From contig CANMFE010000001.1 of NCBI GenBank assembly GCA_947497085.1, forward strand, positions 620,001-684,000: a stretch of 64,000 bases of DNA, written 5' to 3'. The stretch's first letter is position 1. The number at the start of each line of letters is the position of its first letter. The notes under the pieces are model-generated. The model saw only the letters and a list, made by a program, of their open reading frames with translations, was not told where the DNA came from and made no database searches. The stretch comes from an uncultured Sphingomonadaceae bacterium (GTDB taxonomy: Bacteria; Pseudomonadota; Alphaproteobacteria; Sphingomonadales; Sphingomonadaceae). Shown piece by piece: positions 47,542 through 56,628 of this stretch. A program made the translations under genes and the position numbers.

Positions 47542-48867
47542 ATGTTGAAACTGATTTTACCAGCAGCAATGCTGGTCGTCGCAGGCTGTAGTCACCAAAC
47601 ACAATCAAACACTATCGTCGCACCACAGGCATCTGCGCCGCTTAACAAAATAGCTTCTTATCGCGCCGAGATTTCAGAACTTGCCGAAAACCTGACCTCA
47701 ACCCATCCGGTTCCCTACAAATACATATCAAAGAAAAACTTCGATGCACTCGTAGCCAAAACAAAGGCCAGAATTACCGAAGACACGTCAAAAGCAGATC
47801 TGATGTGGATGTATAGCCGCATCATTGCCAGCATAGGGTGCGGACACACCCGCATGCCGTTTTTTAATCAGGAAGATGCTCTTATAAAGCCTGAAGAGCG
47901 CTTTCCTGTCGATGCCCGCTTTTTTGACAACCGGCTATATATCATTGATCCACTTACCAATGCTGGAAAACTGTCGGCAGGTACAGAGATAGAAACGATT
48001 AATGGGCGCAATGTGCAGGATTTATATGATGAAATCGCACAACGCATCCCGTCAGATGGATACAACCCCCATTTCCCACGCGGATTGATCAACATTTCAT
48101 TCAGCAGCTACATGACATATGCTCTGGATTTCCCCGAGAAATATGAACTCACTGCAAAAGGAAAAGACCAGCCGGTCCGTTTGACGCCGCTACACCAGTT
48201 TAAGCATAAACCAATAATTCCGCCCTACGATCCATGTAAGAAAACATTGTGCTACCGCGAGGTAAATGGCGACACCGCTGTCATGACCATCCGGAATTGG
48301 GATTTTTACGGTGAAAGAGGCGCAATTTTCAAAAAATTCATCGATGACAATTTCGCGAAAATGCAAACGAGCAATATCCAGTCCTTGATTGTTGATGTCC
48401 GCGGGAATCTGGGCGGCACCAATTTTGCCACAGCGTATCTGCTTCAGCATATTGCGAAAAAACCTTTCCGTTTTGGCACTATGGATTCTGCAGGCGCAAA
48501 AGAGTTGAAAGAGATGCTTCCGCCAATACTCACAGGCTTTAAAGGCAAGACTTACATTCTATCCAATGGACAAACTCAATCGGCAACCACACATTTTTTA
48601 GCACTGGCAAAATATCATAAAATGGGGACTATTGTTGGTAGCCCTTCCGGTTCCGCATCCACAGTGAATGATAACACAAAAGAATTCGTATCAAGTATGA
48701 CAGGAATAAAATATTACGTTGCCCGTGATACGTTTTCTGTTGATGTTGAGGGTTTTACAGAAAGTGATGGCATTATGCCTGATATTGCCGTCTACCCCAC
48801 AATTGACGATTACCTTCACGGCCGCGATCCAGTACTGGACCATGCAATCAAAATCAGTGCCAAGTAA
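47542..48867 (+). CDS. S41 family peptidase lipoprotein
   Basis: A 441-residue protein with a lipoprotein signal (LKLILPAAMLVVAGC). A helical N-terminal part (residues 40-100) is followed by PDZ-like sequence (FPVDARFFDNRLYIID, GTEIETINGRNVQDLYDEI). The protease region has IQSLIVDVRGNLGGTNFATAYLL and YILSNGQTQSATTHFLALAKYH, in which the serine is the likely nucleophile, then GSPSGSAS and PDIAVYP near the end. This is the order of the C-terminal-processing/tail-specific (S41) class. It would act in the periplasm. The DNA is a little richer in A and T than its neighbours. Confidence 0.85.
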   Translation: MLKLILPAAMLVVAGCSHQTQSNTIVAPQASAPLNKIASYRAEISELAENLTSTHPVPYKYISKKNFDALVAKTKARITEDTSKADLMWMYSRIIASIGCGHTRMPFFNQEDALIKPEERFPVDARFFDNRLYIIDPLTNAGKLSAGTEIETINGRNVQDLYDEIAQRIPSDGYNPHFPRGLINISFSSYMTYALDFPEKYELTAKGKDQPVRLTPLHQFKHKPIIPPYDPCKKTLCYREVNGDTAVMTIRNWDFYGERGAIFKKFIDDNFAKMQTSNIQSLIVDVRGNLGGTNFATAYLLQHIAKKPFRFGTMDSAGAKELKEMLPPILTGFKGKTYILSNGQTQSATTHFLALAKYHKMGTIVGSPSGSASTVNDNTKEFVSSMTGIKYYVARDTFSVDVEGFTESDGIMPDIAVYPTIDDYLHGRDPVLDHAIKISAK

Positions 48868-48882
48868 TCCTGAGCACTATTA

Positions 48883-49359
48883 TCACCCCCGGCCACGATA
48901 GCCGGGGACCCCTTGCTCTGGAATCCATAGGCCTTCGGGCGGCGGGCTGGATTGCCAGAACACATCGATGGGAATACCGCCGCGCGGGAACCAGTAGCCA
49001 CCAATGCGCAGCCAGTGCGGCTTCATTTCGATAAACAGCCGCTGGCCAATACCCACTGTGCAATCCTCATGAAACGCGGCATGATTGCGAAAAGAGCCGA
49101 GGAACAGCTTGAGCGACTTGGATTCGACGATTGTCTGGTCCGGCGCATAATCAATTACGATATGCGCAAAATCTGGCTGGCCAGTTACGGGGCAGAGCGA
49201 CGTAAATTCCGGCGTCACGAACCGCGTCATATAGAGGCTGTCCTTACGGGGATTGGGCACGTAATCGAGCACCGCCTCTTCAGGTGTGGTCGGCAATGGT
49301 GTGTCCTTGCCCAAGAATTTCGGATCTGGCAATTTGGGTGTATCAGGCATATCGTTCAT
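48883..49359 (-). CDS. queF: NADPH-dependent 7-cyano-7-deazaguanine reductase
   Basis: A 158-residue enzyme of the short (type I) QueF class that reduces preQ0 to preQ1 in queuosine synthesis for t[23 protein letters not shown] holds the catalytic cysteine and the QPD motif; [20 protein letters not shown] is the signature ESKS...H region, with the conserved histidine and glutamate. I start it at ATG 49359 ([17 protein letters not shown]), as upstream residues are not conserved. Other queuosine genes are not in the window. Confidence 0.95.
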   Translation of the reverse strand: MNDMPDTPKLPDPKFLGKDTPLPTTPEEAVLDYVPNPRKDSLYMTRFVTPEFTSLCPVTGQPDFAHIVIDYAPDQTIVESKSLKLFLGSFRNHAAFHEDCTVGIGQRLFIEMKPHWLRIGGYWFPRGGIPIDVFWQSSPPPEGLWIPEQGVPGYRGRG

Positions 49360-49516
49360 GCGTGCCAGTATAGTCGAGCGCGGCAGCCTTGTCATCCGCA
49401 AGATGACGGCCCCGCATATCTTCGCGCATCACAAAATGCTGGAAACCACCATGTTAAGCGGCTATTCACCGCCGCCGGTTAATCTGGAACGCTTAAATAT
49501 ATCCCTGAAAACTGCT

Positions 49517-50815
49517 ATGTCTGGAATCATGTCCATTTCGCGCGCCTTTTCCTGCATTTTACTGGCTTGTGCCAGCCTTGCCCTTTTGCCGGTGCAGGCA
49601 CAGGCACAGTCATCGCCCTCGCTGCGCGATTTCTCGCTTGAGCCGCAGCCCAAGGGGGAGCCACCCAGCAAAGTGCAAGGGCCGGCTGTGGACGGGCTGC
49701 GACCACGCGATCTGAGCCAGCCGCAGCAACAAACTGCGCCCCCGCAAAGCCAGCCACAGGTGCAACAGAGCGGTCCGGCTCCATCTTCACCGCCTGCGGC
49801 CGCGCAACCACAGCCTGATGAGACGCGCATTACGCCATCACGCACAACGCCTGCGCGTACGGCCACACAGCCCCCGTTACGCCCGGCGGTCACACGGCAA
49901 CAGCAAGGCGCAGCACCGGCACAGCCAGCCAATGACAACATGGCTGAAACGCAGGATCAGGCTGTGCCGAGCGAGAGCGCGATGCCGCCCGCACCCGTTA
50001 CTAACGACACTAGCACCGCCGCCGCGCCTGAATCAGCGGGCAAGGATGCTGCCAATAACACGGCTGTCTCTTCCCTGCCGCTTTGGGTCTACATATTGGG
50101 TATGCTGGCACTGCTCGCGACGCTGGCAGGGCTTTACCTGCGCCGCAAGGATGCACCCGCGCAGCCTGTGATGCAGACAGATGAACAGGCCCTTGCCCCG
50201 CAACCTTCCCCGCCAGCGAGCTTGGATAATGCGCCCAAAAAACCGGCCCCTGCCCCGCAGCCGCAAATAAAGCAGAAACCAAAGCCAGGCCCCGCTATGC
50301 CATCGCACGCTTTTTCAAGCGCAGCAGGCAGCGGTGCACCGGACGGCAATCTGGCAATCGAATTTATTGCCGAAAGCGCGGGCGCAACGCTTATGAATGC
50401 GGTGCTCGGCTATCGTATAATAGTCCGCAATGGCGGTGAAGCAGCGACAAAGCTGAAATTGTCCGGCATCATGCTACAGGCCACAAATGGCAGCGATAAG
50501 GTGCCGGATGACCTTTACCAGCCCTTGCACGAACTGGAAAAAATTGATGCTGCCGGGCAGGAAGAGCTGAAAGGTGAAATCCGCCTACCGCTCACCCAGA
50601 TACGGCCTATCACCTATAACCGGCAGGCTTTGTTCGTGCCGGTCGCACATTTCGCACTTGAATATACCGATGGCAAAGGCGAGGTTCGCCGCGAGCGGCA
50701 CAGCTTTATTGTCGGGCGCGAACATGAGCCGCCACGCGCAAAAATGGCACCGTTCCGCCTTGATCTTGGCCCCCGCACATTTCACGGCGTCGGGCAAAGA
50801 CCATTGGCAGTGTAA
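49517..50815 (+). CDS. Proline-rich secreted/membrane protein of unknown function
   Basis: A 432-residue protein. A signal peptide (AFSCILLACASLALLPVQAQAQ) leads into about 150 residues dominated by Pro, Gln, Ala and Ser, which must be disordered, then one membrane span (LPLWVYILGMLALLATLAGLYL), a second Pro-rich linker and a C-terminal globular domain (from GNLAIEFIAESAGATLMNAVLGYR to RRERHSFIVGREHEPP). ATG 49529 is an alternative start. The layout suggests a spacer crossing the periplasm with a cytoplasmic domain. I do not recognise the family. Confidence 0.7.
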   Translation: MSGIMSISRAFSCILLACASLALLPVQAQAQSSPSLRDFSLEPQPKGEPPSKVQGPAVDGLRPRDLSQPQQQTAPPQSQPQVQQSGPAPSSPPAAAQPQPDETRITPSRTTPARTATQPPLRPAVTRQQQGAAPAQPANDNMAETQDQAVPSESAMPPAPVTNDTSTAAAPESAGKDAANNTAVSSLPLWVYILGMLALLATLAGLYLRRKDAPAQPVMQTDEQALAPQPSPPASLDNAPKKPAPAPQPQIKQKPKPGPAMPSHAFSSAAGSGAPDGNLAIEFIAESAGATLMNAVLGYRIIVRNGGEAATKLKLSGIMLQATNGSDKVPDDLYQPLHELEKIDAAGQEELKGEIRLPLTQIRPITYNRQALFVPVAHFALEYTDGKGEVRRERHSFIVGREHEPPRAKMAPFRLDLGPRTFHGVGQRPLAV

Positions 50816-50884
50816 TTCGCGCCATTTCCCCGGATTTTTCCGGTCAATCGAACAAAACGGCGCGTGCCGCGTTAAGCACTGCAC

Positions 50885-52414
50885 ATGACCGGTAAAACTC
50901 TTATTCCCGTGCTGGGCGACCAGCTTTCCATGAACTTGTCATCGCTGCGCGAAGCTGCGCAGGAAAACAGCGTCATCCTGATGATGGAAGTTGCCGGGGA
51001 AACTACTTATGTCAAACATCACAAGGCCAAAATCACCTTCATCCTCTCCGCCATGCGGCACCATGCCGAGGCATTGCGTGGACGTGGCTGGACAGTCGAC
51101 TATATCAAGCTGAACGATGCTGAAAATCGCGGTAGTTTTTCCGGCGAAATGGCCCGCGCCATAGAGCGACATGCGCCCGGCCAAATCGCCGTAACCGAAG
51201 CCGGTGAATGGCGCGTGCGTGAGATGATCGAGAATTGGGAAGACCAATTTGGCCTGCCCGTCACCATTCATGCCGACGACCGGTTCATCGCCACGCATCA
51301 GGAATTTGCCGATTGGGCCGAGGGCAAAAAAGAACTGCGGATGGAGTTTTTCTACCGCGAAATGCGGCACAAGACCGGATTGCTGCTGGATGAAGATGGC
51401 AACCCGGAAGGCGGCAAATGGAATTATGACAGCGAAAACCGCAAACCCGCGCAAAAAGACCTGTTAATGCCGCAACCAATCCGCTTTCAGCCGGACGAAA
51501 TCACGCGGGCAGTAATCAATATGGTGGATGAAGAGTTTACCGATCATCCCGGCAGCCTTAGCCATTTCCATTTCGCCGTCACGCACGAAGAGGCGATGCG
51601 GCAAAAACGTAAATTTCTGGACGAAGCACTCGCGAATTTTGGCGATTATCAGGACGCCATGCTGACGGACGAACCGTTCCTGTGGCACTCGGTGCTTTCG
51701 CCCTATATCAATGCCGGGCTGCTGGACCCACTGCACCTGTGCCGGGATGTGGAGGAGCGATACCGGGATGGCGCCGTACCGCTCAACGCTGCCGAAGGGT
51801 TTATCCGTCAGATTATTGGCTGGCGCGAATATGTGCGGGGCATTTATTGGCGTGAGGGGCCAGATTATGTCGAGCGCAATCATCTGGGGGCAAAGCGTGA
51901 TCTGCCCGATTTTTATTATACGGGCGACACGGACATGCATTGCATGGCGCAAGCGATCGGGCAGACACTGGACCATGGCTATGCACATCATATCCAGCGG
52001 CTTATGATTACCGGCAATTTCGCGCTAATTGCCGGAATTGATCCGAAACAGGTGCATGAATGGTATCTGGAAATATACGCAGATGCGTATGAATGGGTGG
52101 AACTGCCCAACACGCTGGGCATGAGCCAATATGCAGATGGCGGTATATTGGCATCAAAGCCTTACGCATCCTCAGGCAATTATATCAACAAAATGTCCGA
52201 TTATTGCGGGCATTGCCGCTATGATGTGAAACAGCGCACGGGCGAAGATGCCTGCCCCTTCAATGCGTTATATTGGGATTTTCTGGCGCGTAACAAGGAT
52301 AAGCTGAAAGGCAATAACCGGCTCGCCATGCCGTACCGCAACTGGGCAAACAGGAATGTGGAAGAGAAAAAGGCCCTGCGCAAGCGGGCCGCAGACTTCC
52401 TCTCCGGGCTATAG
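50885..52414 (+). CDS. Cryptochrome/photolyase family protein, FeS bacterial type
   Basis: A 509-residue protein of the iron-sulphur bacterial cryptochrome/photolyase class (PhrB-like; (6-4) photolyases). The N-terminal Rossmann-type antenna domain has LIPVLGDQLSMNL. The FAD domain shows LNAAEGFIRQIIGWREYVRGIYW and LGMSQYADGGILASKPYASSGNYINKMSDYC. Cysteines in SDYCGHCRYD and EDACPFN, with LDPLHLCRD earlier, match the four cluster ligands. It repairs UV lesions using light, or senses light. It runs in the same direction as the Pro-rich gene, 69 bases downstream. Confidence 0.93.
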   Translation: MTGKTLIPVLGDQLSMNLSSLREAAQENSVILMMEVAGETTYVKHHKAKITFILSAMRHHAEALRGRGWTVDYIKLNDAENRGSFSGEMARAIERHAPGQIAVTEAGEWRVREMIENWEDQFGLPVTIHADDRFIATHQEFADWAEGKKELRMEFFYREMRHKTGLLLDEDGNPEGGKWNYDSENRKPAQKDLLMPQPIRFQPDEITRAVINMVDEEFTDHPGSLSHFHFAVTHEEAMRQKRKFLDEALANFGDYQDAMLTDEPFLWHSVLSPYINAGLLDPLHLCRDVEERYRDGAVPLNAAEGFIRQIIGWREYVRGIYWREGPDYVERNHLGAKRDLPDFYYTGDTDMHCMAQAIGQTLDHGYAHHIQRLMITGNFALIAGIDPKQVHEWYLEIYADAYEWVELPNTLGMSQYADGGILASKPYASSGNYINKMSDYCGHCRYDVKQRTGEDACPFNALYWDFLARNKDKLKGNNRLAMPYRNWANRNVEEKKALRKRAADFLSGL

Positions 52415-52552
52415 GCATGAATGCCCCTGCAATGCGGCGCTCCATATGTCCCGAAAGAAAAATCGCTTTTCCTGCCATTGCCCTCTAGCCGAGACCAGAA
52501 TCAGGCGATAGGTTGCGATTTCGCAGTGCAATAAAGCGTCATGGAGTCGAAC

Positions 52553-53389
52553 ATGGAATCATTAGTAACAACCGAATGGCTAGCCGGTGAAATGGGTGCA
52601 TCCGACCTCAGGATCGTCGATGCCACGAAATTCCTGCCCGATGCGGGACGTGACGCCGCCGCAGAATATGAGGCTGGCCACATCCCCGGCGCTGTGTTCA
52701 TGGACCTTGGCGAGCTGACCGATCCCAGCAGTGATATCGACAATATGCTTCCCCCGCCGGAAAAATTTGCCAGCCGCATGCAGTCGCTCGGCCTGGGTGA
52801 TGGCAGCCGGATTGTTCTGTATGATGATAGCCCGCTCAAATCCTCGGCCCGCGCCTGGTTTATGCTAACCATGTTCGGCGCGCATGAAGTTGCCATACTC
52901 GATGGCGGTATTGCCAAATGGAAAGCCGAAGGCCGCCCGCTGGAAACCGGCAAGGAAACACTGCGTCACCGTCACTTTACCGCATGGGCCGATGACAAGA
53001 ATGTCCGCAGCAAGGCCGATATGCTGTCCAACCTGCACAGCCAAAATGAACAAGTCGTGGATGCCCGCCCGGCCGCACGTTTCAGCGGTGAAGACGCCGA
53101 TCCGCGTGGTGGCAGTGCATCAGGTCATATTCCAGGTTCGGTCAACCTGCCGCACGGACAGTTGTTCAACGGTGATGGCACATGGAAAACCGGCGACACG
53201 CTGAAAGCCGCATTTGAAGATGCCGGCGTCAATCTGGACAAGGCCATGGTCACCACTTGCGGATCCGGCATGACTGCCGCAGTGGTTGCATTTGGCGCGC
53301 ACCTGCTCGGCAAGACAGACGTTGCACTCTATGATGGCAGCTGGTCCGAATGGGGCGCTGACAGCGACACGCCCAAGGAAATGGGCTGA
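52553..53389 (+). CDS. sseA: 3-mercaptopyruvate/thiosulfate sulfurtransferase
   Basis: A 278-residue protein with two rhodanese domains. The first (residues 1-130) is structural: DLRIVDATKFLPDAGRD, GHIPGAVFMDL, LGLGDGSRIVLYDD. The second carries the active-site cysteine in MVTTCGSGMTAAVVAF; the CGSGMTA loop is that of mercaptopyruvate sulfurtransferases rather than the CRKGVT loop of thiosulfate enzymes. VVDARPAARFSG and GHIPGSVNLPH precede it. GGAG lies six bases before ATG 52553, preferred over ATG 52541. A strong terminator follows. Confidence 0.93.
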   Translation: MESLVTTEWLAGEMGASDLRIVDATKFLPDAGRDAAAEYEAGHIPGAVFMDLGELTDPSSDIDNMLPPPEKFASRMQSLGLGDGSRIVLYDDSPLKSSARAWFMLTMFGAHEVAILDGGIAKWKAEGRPLETGKETLRHRHFTAWADDKNVRSKADMLSNLHSQNEQVVDARPAARFSGEDADPRGGSASGHIPGSVNLPHGQLFNGDGTWKTGDTLKAAFEDAGVNLDKAMVTTCGSGMTAAVVAFGAHLLGKTDVALYDGSWSEWGADSDTPKEMG

Positions 53390-53417
53390 TCTGACAACCG
53401 ACATATTCATTTAGATG

Positions 53418-53455
53418 AAAAAGGCCGCTCCCTGATATGGGAAGCGGCCTTTTTT
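53418..53455. terminator. Bidirectional intrinsic terminator between sseA and the DUF1330 gene
   Basis: AGGCCGCTCCC and GGGAAGCGGCCT pair as a long stem around TGATAT, with As before and six Ts after. It serves both convergent genes. Confidence 0.88.
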
Positions 53456-53469
53456 AACGTCTATTATTT

Positions 53470-53910
53470 TCAGCTAAAGCTGGCATCGGATGATCCAGGC
53501 TCCCCGCACCTGATCAGGCGCGACGTCTGCACGGCGGCCTGCCTGTGCACCACGGCTTTACGGTATTCAGGGTCTGTCACCATTTCCATGAAGCATGAAG
53601 CATCGGGGTAGCGTGCGATAAACACGGCGTCCCAGCGTTCGTCAGCCGGACCGATGACCACGCCCTGAAAATCACCGCGCCAGATGATCTTGCCGCCCAC
53701 GCGGGCGAATATCGGGCCGCTGGCCTGTCCATATGTCGTATAAGCCTCCGCGCCCGTCAGGCCCTTACCATGCAGGTCATGGCCTTCGGGATATGCCGCC
53801 TCGGCCCTAAAGCGCACAAGGTTGAGCATATTGATGGGCGTGTCACGTGGCAGGTCCTTGAACGCCGCAAATTGCGCCTCCGGCGGATCAACATGATTTT
53901 CTGTTATCAT
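53470..53910 (-). CDS. DUF1330 domain-containing protein
   Basis: A 146-residue protein of the DUF1330 type (dimeric ferredoxin-like barrel). INMLNLVRFRAEAAYPEG, EAYTTYGQASGPIFARVGGKIIWRGDF and WDAVFIARYPDASCFMEMVTDPEYRKAVVHRQAAV (in parts) follow the family pattern. ATG 53910 overlaps the stop of the GNAT gene upstream (ATGA), and AAAGGAA precedes it, so the two are translated together. The longer frame to 53940 lies within the GNAT coding sequence. The family's function is unknown. Confidence 0.88.
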   Translation of the reverse strand: MITENHVDPPEAQFAAFKDLPRDTPINMLNLVRFRAEAAYPEGHDLHGKGLTGAEAYTTYGQASGPIFARVGGKIIWRGDFQGVVIGPADERWDAVFIARYPDASCFMEMVTDPEYRKAVVHRQAAVQTSRLIRCGEPGSSDASFS

Positions 53911-54458
53911 GCGGAACGTTCCTTTTGTCTTGCGTGCCATTCATCACGTGTCTGTTCATAGCTATCGACCGGGAAGTCCTGATAGGGTTCAGGCAGACGT
54001 GTTGCCCCCTGGTTGGTCGATCCCAGCCGCTCAGCCAGAGCTATAGACGCGTGATTGTCCGGCGCGATCGTATGGATCACCCTGTCCCAGCGCAGCACGT
54101 CAAATACATAATCAAGCGATGCGCAGGCGGCTTCATAGGCATAGCCCTTGCCTTCATATTCGGAAATTATGCCCCAGCCGACTTCCTTGCCCGGCCAGCC
54201 TTCGGGTTCCCATGGACCTATACGGCCAATCCACTCACCGGTGTCACGCAGAATGAGCGAGAACATCGCAAAGCCGCGAATATGCCACGCACCTGACATG
54301 GCGCACAGGCCGCGCCACGCTTCGCTGCGCGCCTGCACCCCGCCCAGGTGTTCCATGGTTTTGGGGTCGGTATGGAATCTCGCCCAGCCATCCATATCTT
54401 CAGGGCCGGGTGGACGCAGTATCAACCGCTCCGTTACCAGTATCGGTCCGTTTATCAT
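53907..54458 (-). CDS. GNAT family N-acetyltransferase (RimJ/RimL-like)
   Basis: A 183-residue acetyltransferase. LVTERLILRPPGPEDMDGW is the standard opening of the Acetyltransf_3 group. IGRIGPWEPEGWPGKEVGWGIISEYEGKGYAYEAA carries the acetyl-CoA binding site (core EYEGKGYAYEAA), followed by VIHTIAPDNHASIALAERLG. The substrate may be an amine, peptide N-terminus or antibiotic; it cannot be told. ATG 54458 is chosen because upstream residues are unlike the family and a G-rich site lies ahead. It is the first gene of a two-gene unit. Confidence 0.9.
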   Translation of the reverse strand: MINGPILVTERLILRPPGPEDMDGWARFHTDPKTMEHLGGVQARSEAWRGLCAMSGAWHIRGFAMFSLILRDTGEWIGRIGPWEPEGWPGKEVGWGIISEYEGKGYAYEAACASLDYVFDVLRWDRVIHTIAPDNHASIALAERLGSTNQGATRLPEPYQDFPVDSYEQTRDEWHARQKERSA

Positions 54459-54577
54459 GATGATTGCCCCTTCAAAAAATCGCGGAAAAGCGACCATAGG
54501 CACAGCGGCGCAAAAGGCAACAAAACAAAGGCCAGCAGGTCCCGTGAGGATCGCTGGCCTTTGCTCGGTATCAATTT

Positions 54578-54616
54578 GGTGAGGGGATGAGAATTCTCGT
54601 TACATATCCCCTCACC
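54578..54616. repeat. GGTGAGGGG palindrome
   Basis: GGTGAGGGGAT (54578-54588) is mirrored exactly by ATCCCCTCACC (54606-54616). The GGTGAGGGG half resembles the inner ends of the DUF559 element and the repeat inside uvrA, so it may be a short relative. Confidence 0.65.
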
Positions 54617-54689
54617 CTTTGCGACCCGGCAGGCTTTGCCGGACCTTATCACTGCCCCGCACACTGGCGGGGCCGTAATTCATAAAAAA

Positions 54690-55244
54690 TCAGCGGCAGC
54701 GGTAATTGCCGCGGTCAATGGCACGGCCAAGGATCGCGCCGCCCGCCGCACCCAATATCGTGCCCAGCGTCTTGTCACCGCGGCCCGCAACTTCATTGCC
54801 AATCAGGCCGCCGACTGCGCCGCCGATCAACAGGCCGGTCGTGCCATCGTCACGGCGGCAGTAATAGCGGCCATCGCGGCGATCACGCCAGATGCGCGTG
54901 TTGCGGTGAATACGCTGGTCCCGGTAATAGGCGCGGCGGTCCTGGCGATAGCGGCGACGTTCATACCGGTCATCATCGTCGTCATAATAGTCCCGGTCCC
55001 GGTAGCGTTTGGCCCGCTTGCCATAGGCATGTCCATGGTTGTGCTTATAACGCTTATGTTTCTTATGCCGCTTATGCTCCGCAATTTCGGTATCAAAAGA
55101 AAGCGTGTAACTATCCAATATGGCCGTCTGTGATGTCCCGGTTGCCTGGGCCGTGACCATAGGCGCAGCCATCGCAGGCGCGGAAACAGTCATTGCACCG
55201 AAAGCTAGCGGTGCGGAAACAAGTGATAACAGCGTCTTATTCAT
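54690..55244 (-). CDS. Secreted glycine-zipper protein
   Basis: A 184-residue protein. The signal peptide (LLSLVSAPLAFGAMTVSAPAMA) is followed by a very basic, His/Lys/Arg/Tyr-rich middle (KRHKKHKRYKHNHGHAYGKR and a run of Asp and Arg) and a glycine-zipper segment near the end (GLLIGGAVGGLIGNEVAG, GTILGAAGGAILGRAI) as in 17-kDa surface antigen-like proteins. It likely associates with the envelope membranes. The basic stretch could bind nucleic acid or lipopolysaccharide, but that is speculation. The 244 bases between this gene and the next hold no recognised feature. Confidence 0.85.
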   Translation of the reverse strand: MNKTLLSLVSAPLAFGAMTVSAPAMAAPMVTAQATGTSQTAILDSYTLSFDTEIAEHKRHKKHKRYKHNHGHAYGKRAKRYRDRDYYDDDDDRYERRRYRQDRRAYYRDQRIHRNTRIWRDRRDGRYYCRRDDGTTGLLIGGAVGGLIGNEVAGRGDKTLGTILGAAGGAILGRAIDRGNYRCR

Positions 55245-55488
55245 TTTATTTCTCCCTGACGAAATCCCATGTGAATCGCTGTGCGCGATCTGTGCATTCA
55301 GAATTACGCTGTGTTTCCTGAATATTTTACAACCGGTCCGACAGATGGAGGATTTTCGCGACGAACCGTTTACATTTTCGCTTTTCCTGTCGCGCAGGTG
55401 AATAAAATTACGCCCTCATGCAGAAATTTTGCACTATTTTTGGTGCTGGACTATTGCACAGCAGCGCTGCCTTACCTATATAATACAC

Positions 55489-55710
55489 ATGGCTAATCTA
55501 GTTTCTATCATCATCGGTATATTCGCGCTGATACTCGCAATCCCCTCTTTCATTCCGCTGCTTGGCTGGGGCAATTGGCTGGTTGTTCCTATCGCACTGG
55601 TCGGCGTCGTGTTCGGCGTTATTTCCAGTTCGAACACAGGGCGCAATTTGTGCCTGATCGTGGCGTTGATCGGCATCATTCGGCTATCTTTGGGCGGCGG
55701 CTTCATCTAA
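55489..55710 (+). CDS. Small membrane protein
   Basis: A 73-residue protein with two or three hydrophobic spans (LVSIIIGIFALILAIPSFIPLLG, WLVVPIALVGVVFGVISS, LCLIVALIGIIRLSLGGG). A short loop SSNTGRN lies between the last two. It belongs to the many small uncharacterised inner-membrane proteins. The stop lies nine bases before rarD, so they may be co-transcribed. ATG 55489 removes an upstream extension without family support. Confidence 0.7.
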   Translation: MANLVSIIIGIFALILAIPSFIPLLGWGNWLVVPIALVGVVFGVISSSNTGRNLCLIVALIGIIRLSLGGGFI

Positions 55711-55719
55711 GCCGCGTGG

Positions 55720-56628
55720 ATGAGCACTGATTCATCCGCATCTTCCCCAAAATCCGGCCTGATACAGGCGGTCATCACCTATACAATCTGGGGTTTCATG
55801 CCGCTGTTTTTCAAACAGTTGCAGCATGTATCCGCGCTCGAAGTCGTGGCGCACCGGATCGTCTGGTCAGTGGGGATGTTGCTCGCCGCATTGTGGCTGC
55901 TTGGCCGTATGGGCGAATATCGCGCCGCGCTTGCCGAACGGCGGACACGCAATATGCTGTTTTTCAGCTCATTTCTGATCGCGGCCAACTGGCTCATCTA
56001 TATCTGGGCAATTTATCACGACCAGATTCTGGCGGCGAGTCTGGGCTATTATCTCAACCCGCTGCTGAACGTGGTTCTGGGCGCACTGTTTCTGGGTGAA
56101 CGGCTGCGCCCGGTGCAATGGCTCTGCGTGGCGCTCGCCGTGATCGGTGTCGCGGTGCTGGCTTCGGAAACGCTCTCCACCATCTGGATCAGCTTTGCAT
56201 TGGCCCTGACATTCGGAACCTACGGCCTGGTGCGCAAGGTCGCGCCTGTGGGGTCTATCCCCGGCCTGACCGTGGAAACCACACTGCTCTTTCCGCTTGC
56301 ACTCGGTTTTGCGGCATGGGCATGGTTTTACAATGCCAGCCCCGGTTTCGGCTATGATACACGTACGGATATCTATCTGATTGCCGGCGGCGCGATTACC
56401 GCAACGCCGCTATTGCTGTTTGCATCTGCCGCCAAGAAACTGACGCTCGCGACGCTGGGCTTTATTCAATATATCGGCCCCACCATCCAGTTCCTGCTTG
56501 GCGTGTTCCTGTACAAAGAAGCGCTGACACCGGCGCACCTTATCTGCTTCGGCCTGATCTGGACCAGCCTTATCATCTATTCAGGCGAAGGATGGCTGCG
56601 ATCGCGCAAACAGGCGCAGCCAGTTTAA
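55720..56628 (+). CDS. rarD: EamA family transporter RarD
   Basis: A 302-residue membrane protein with about ten spans and the RarD form of the EamA (drug/metabolite) family. [25 protein letters not shown] and [32 protein letters not shown] are typical RarD motifs (core SLGYYLNPL). [22 protein letters not shown] near the end matches too. It probably exports a metabolite; the substrate is unknown. The gene overlaps pyrC by four bases in a convergent arrangement. Confidence 0.9.
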   Translation: MSTDSSASSPKSGLIQAVITYTIWGFMPLFFKQLQHVSALEVVAHRIVWSVGMLLAALWLLGRMGEYRAALAERRTRNMLFFSSFLIAANWLIYIWAIYHDQILAASLGYYLNPLLNVVLGALFLGERLRPVQWLCVALAVIGVAVLASETLSTIWISFALALTFGTYGLVRKVAPVGSIPGLTVETTLLFPLALGFAAWAWFYNASPGFGYDTRTDIYLIAGGAITATPLLLFASAAKKLTLATLGFIQYIGPTIQFLLGVFLYKEALTPAHLICFGLIWTSLIIYSGEGWLRSRKQAQPV

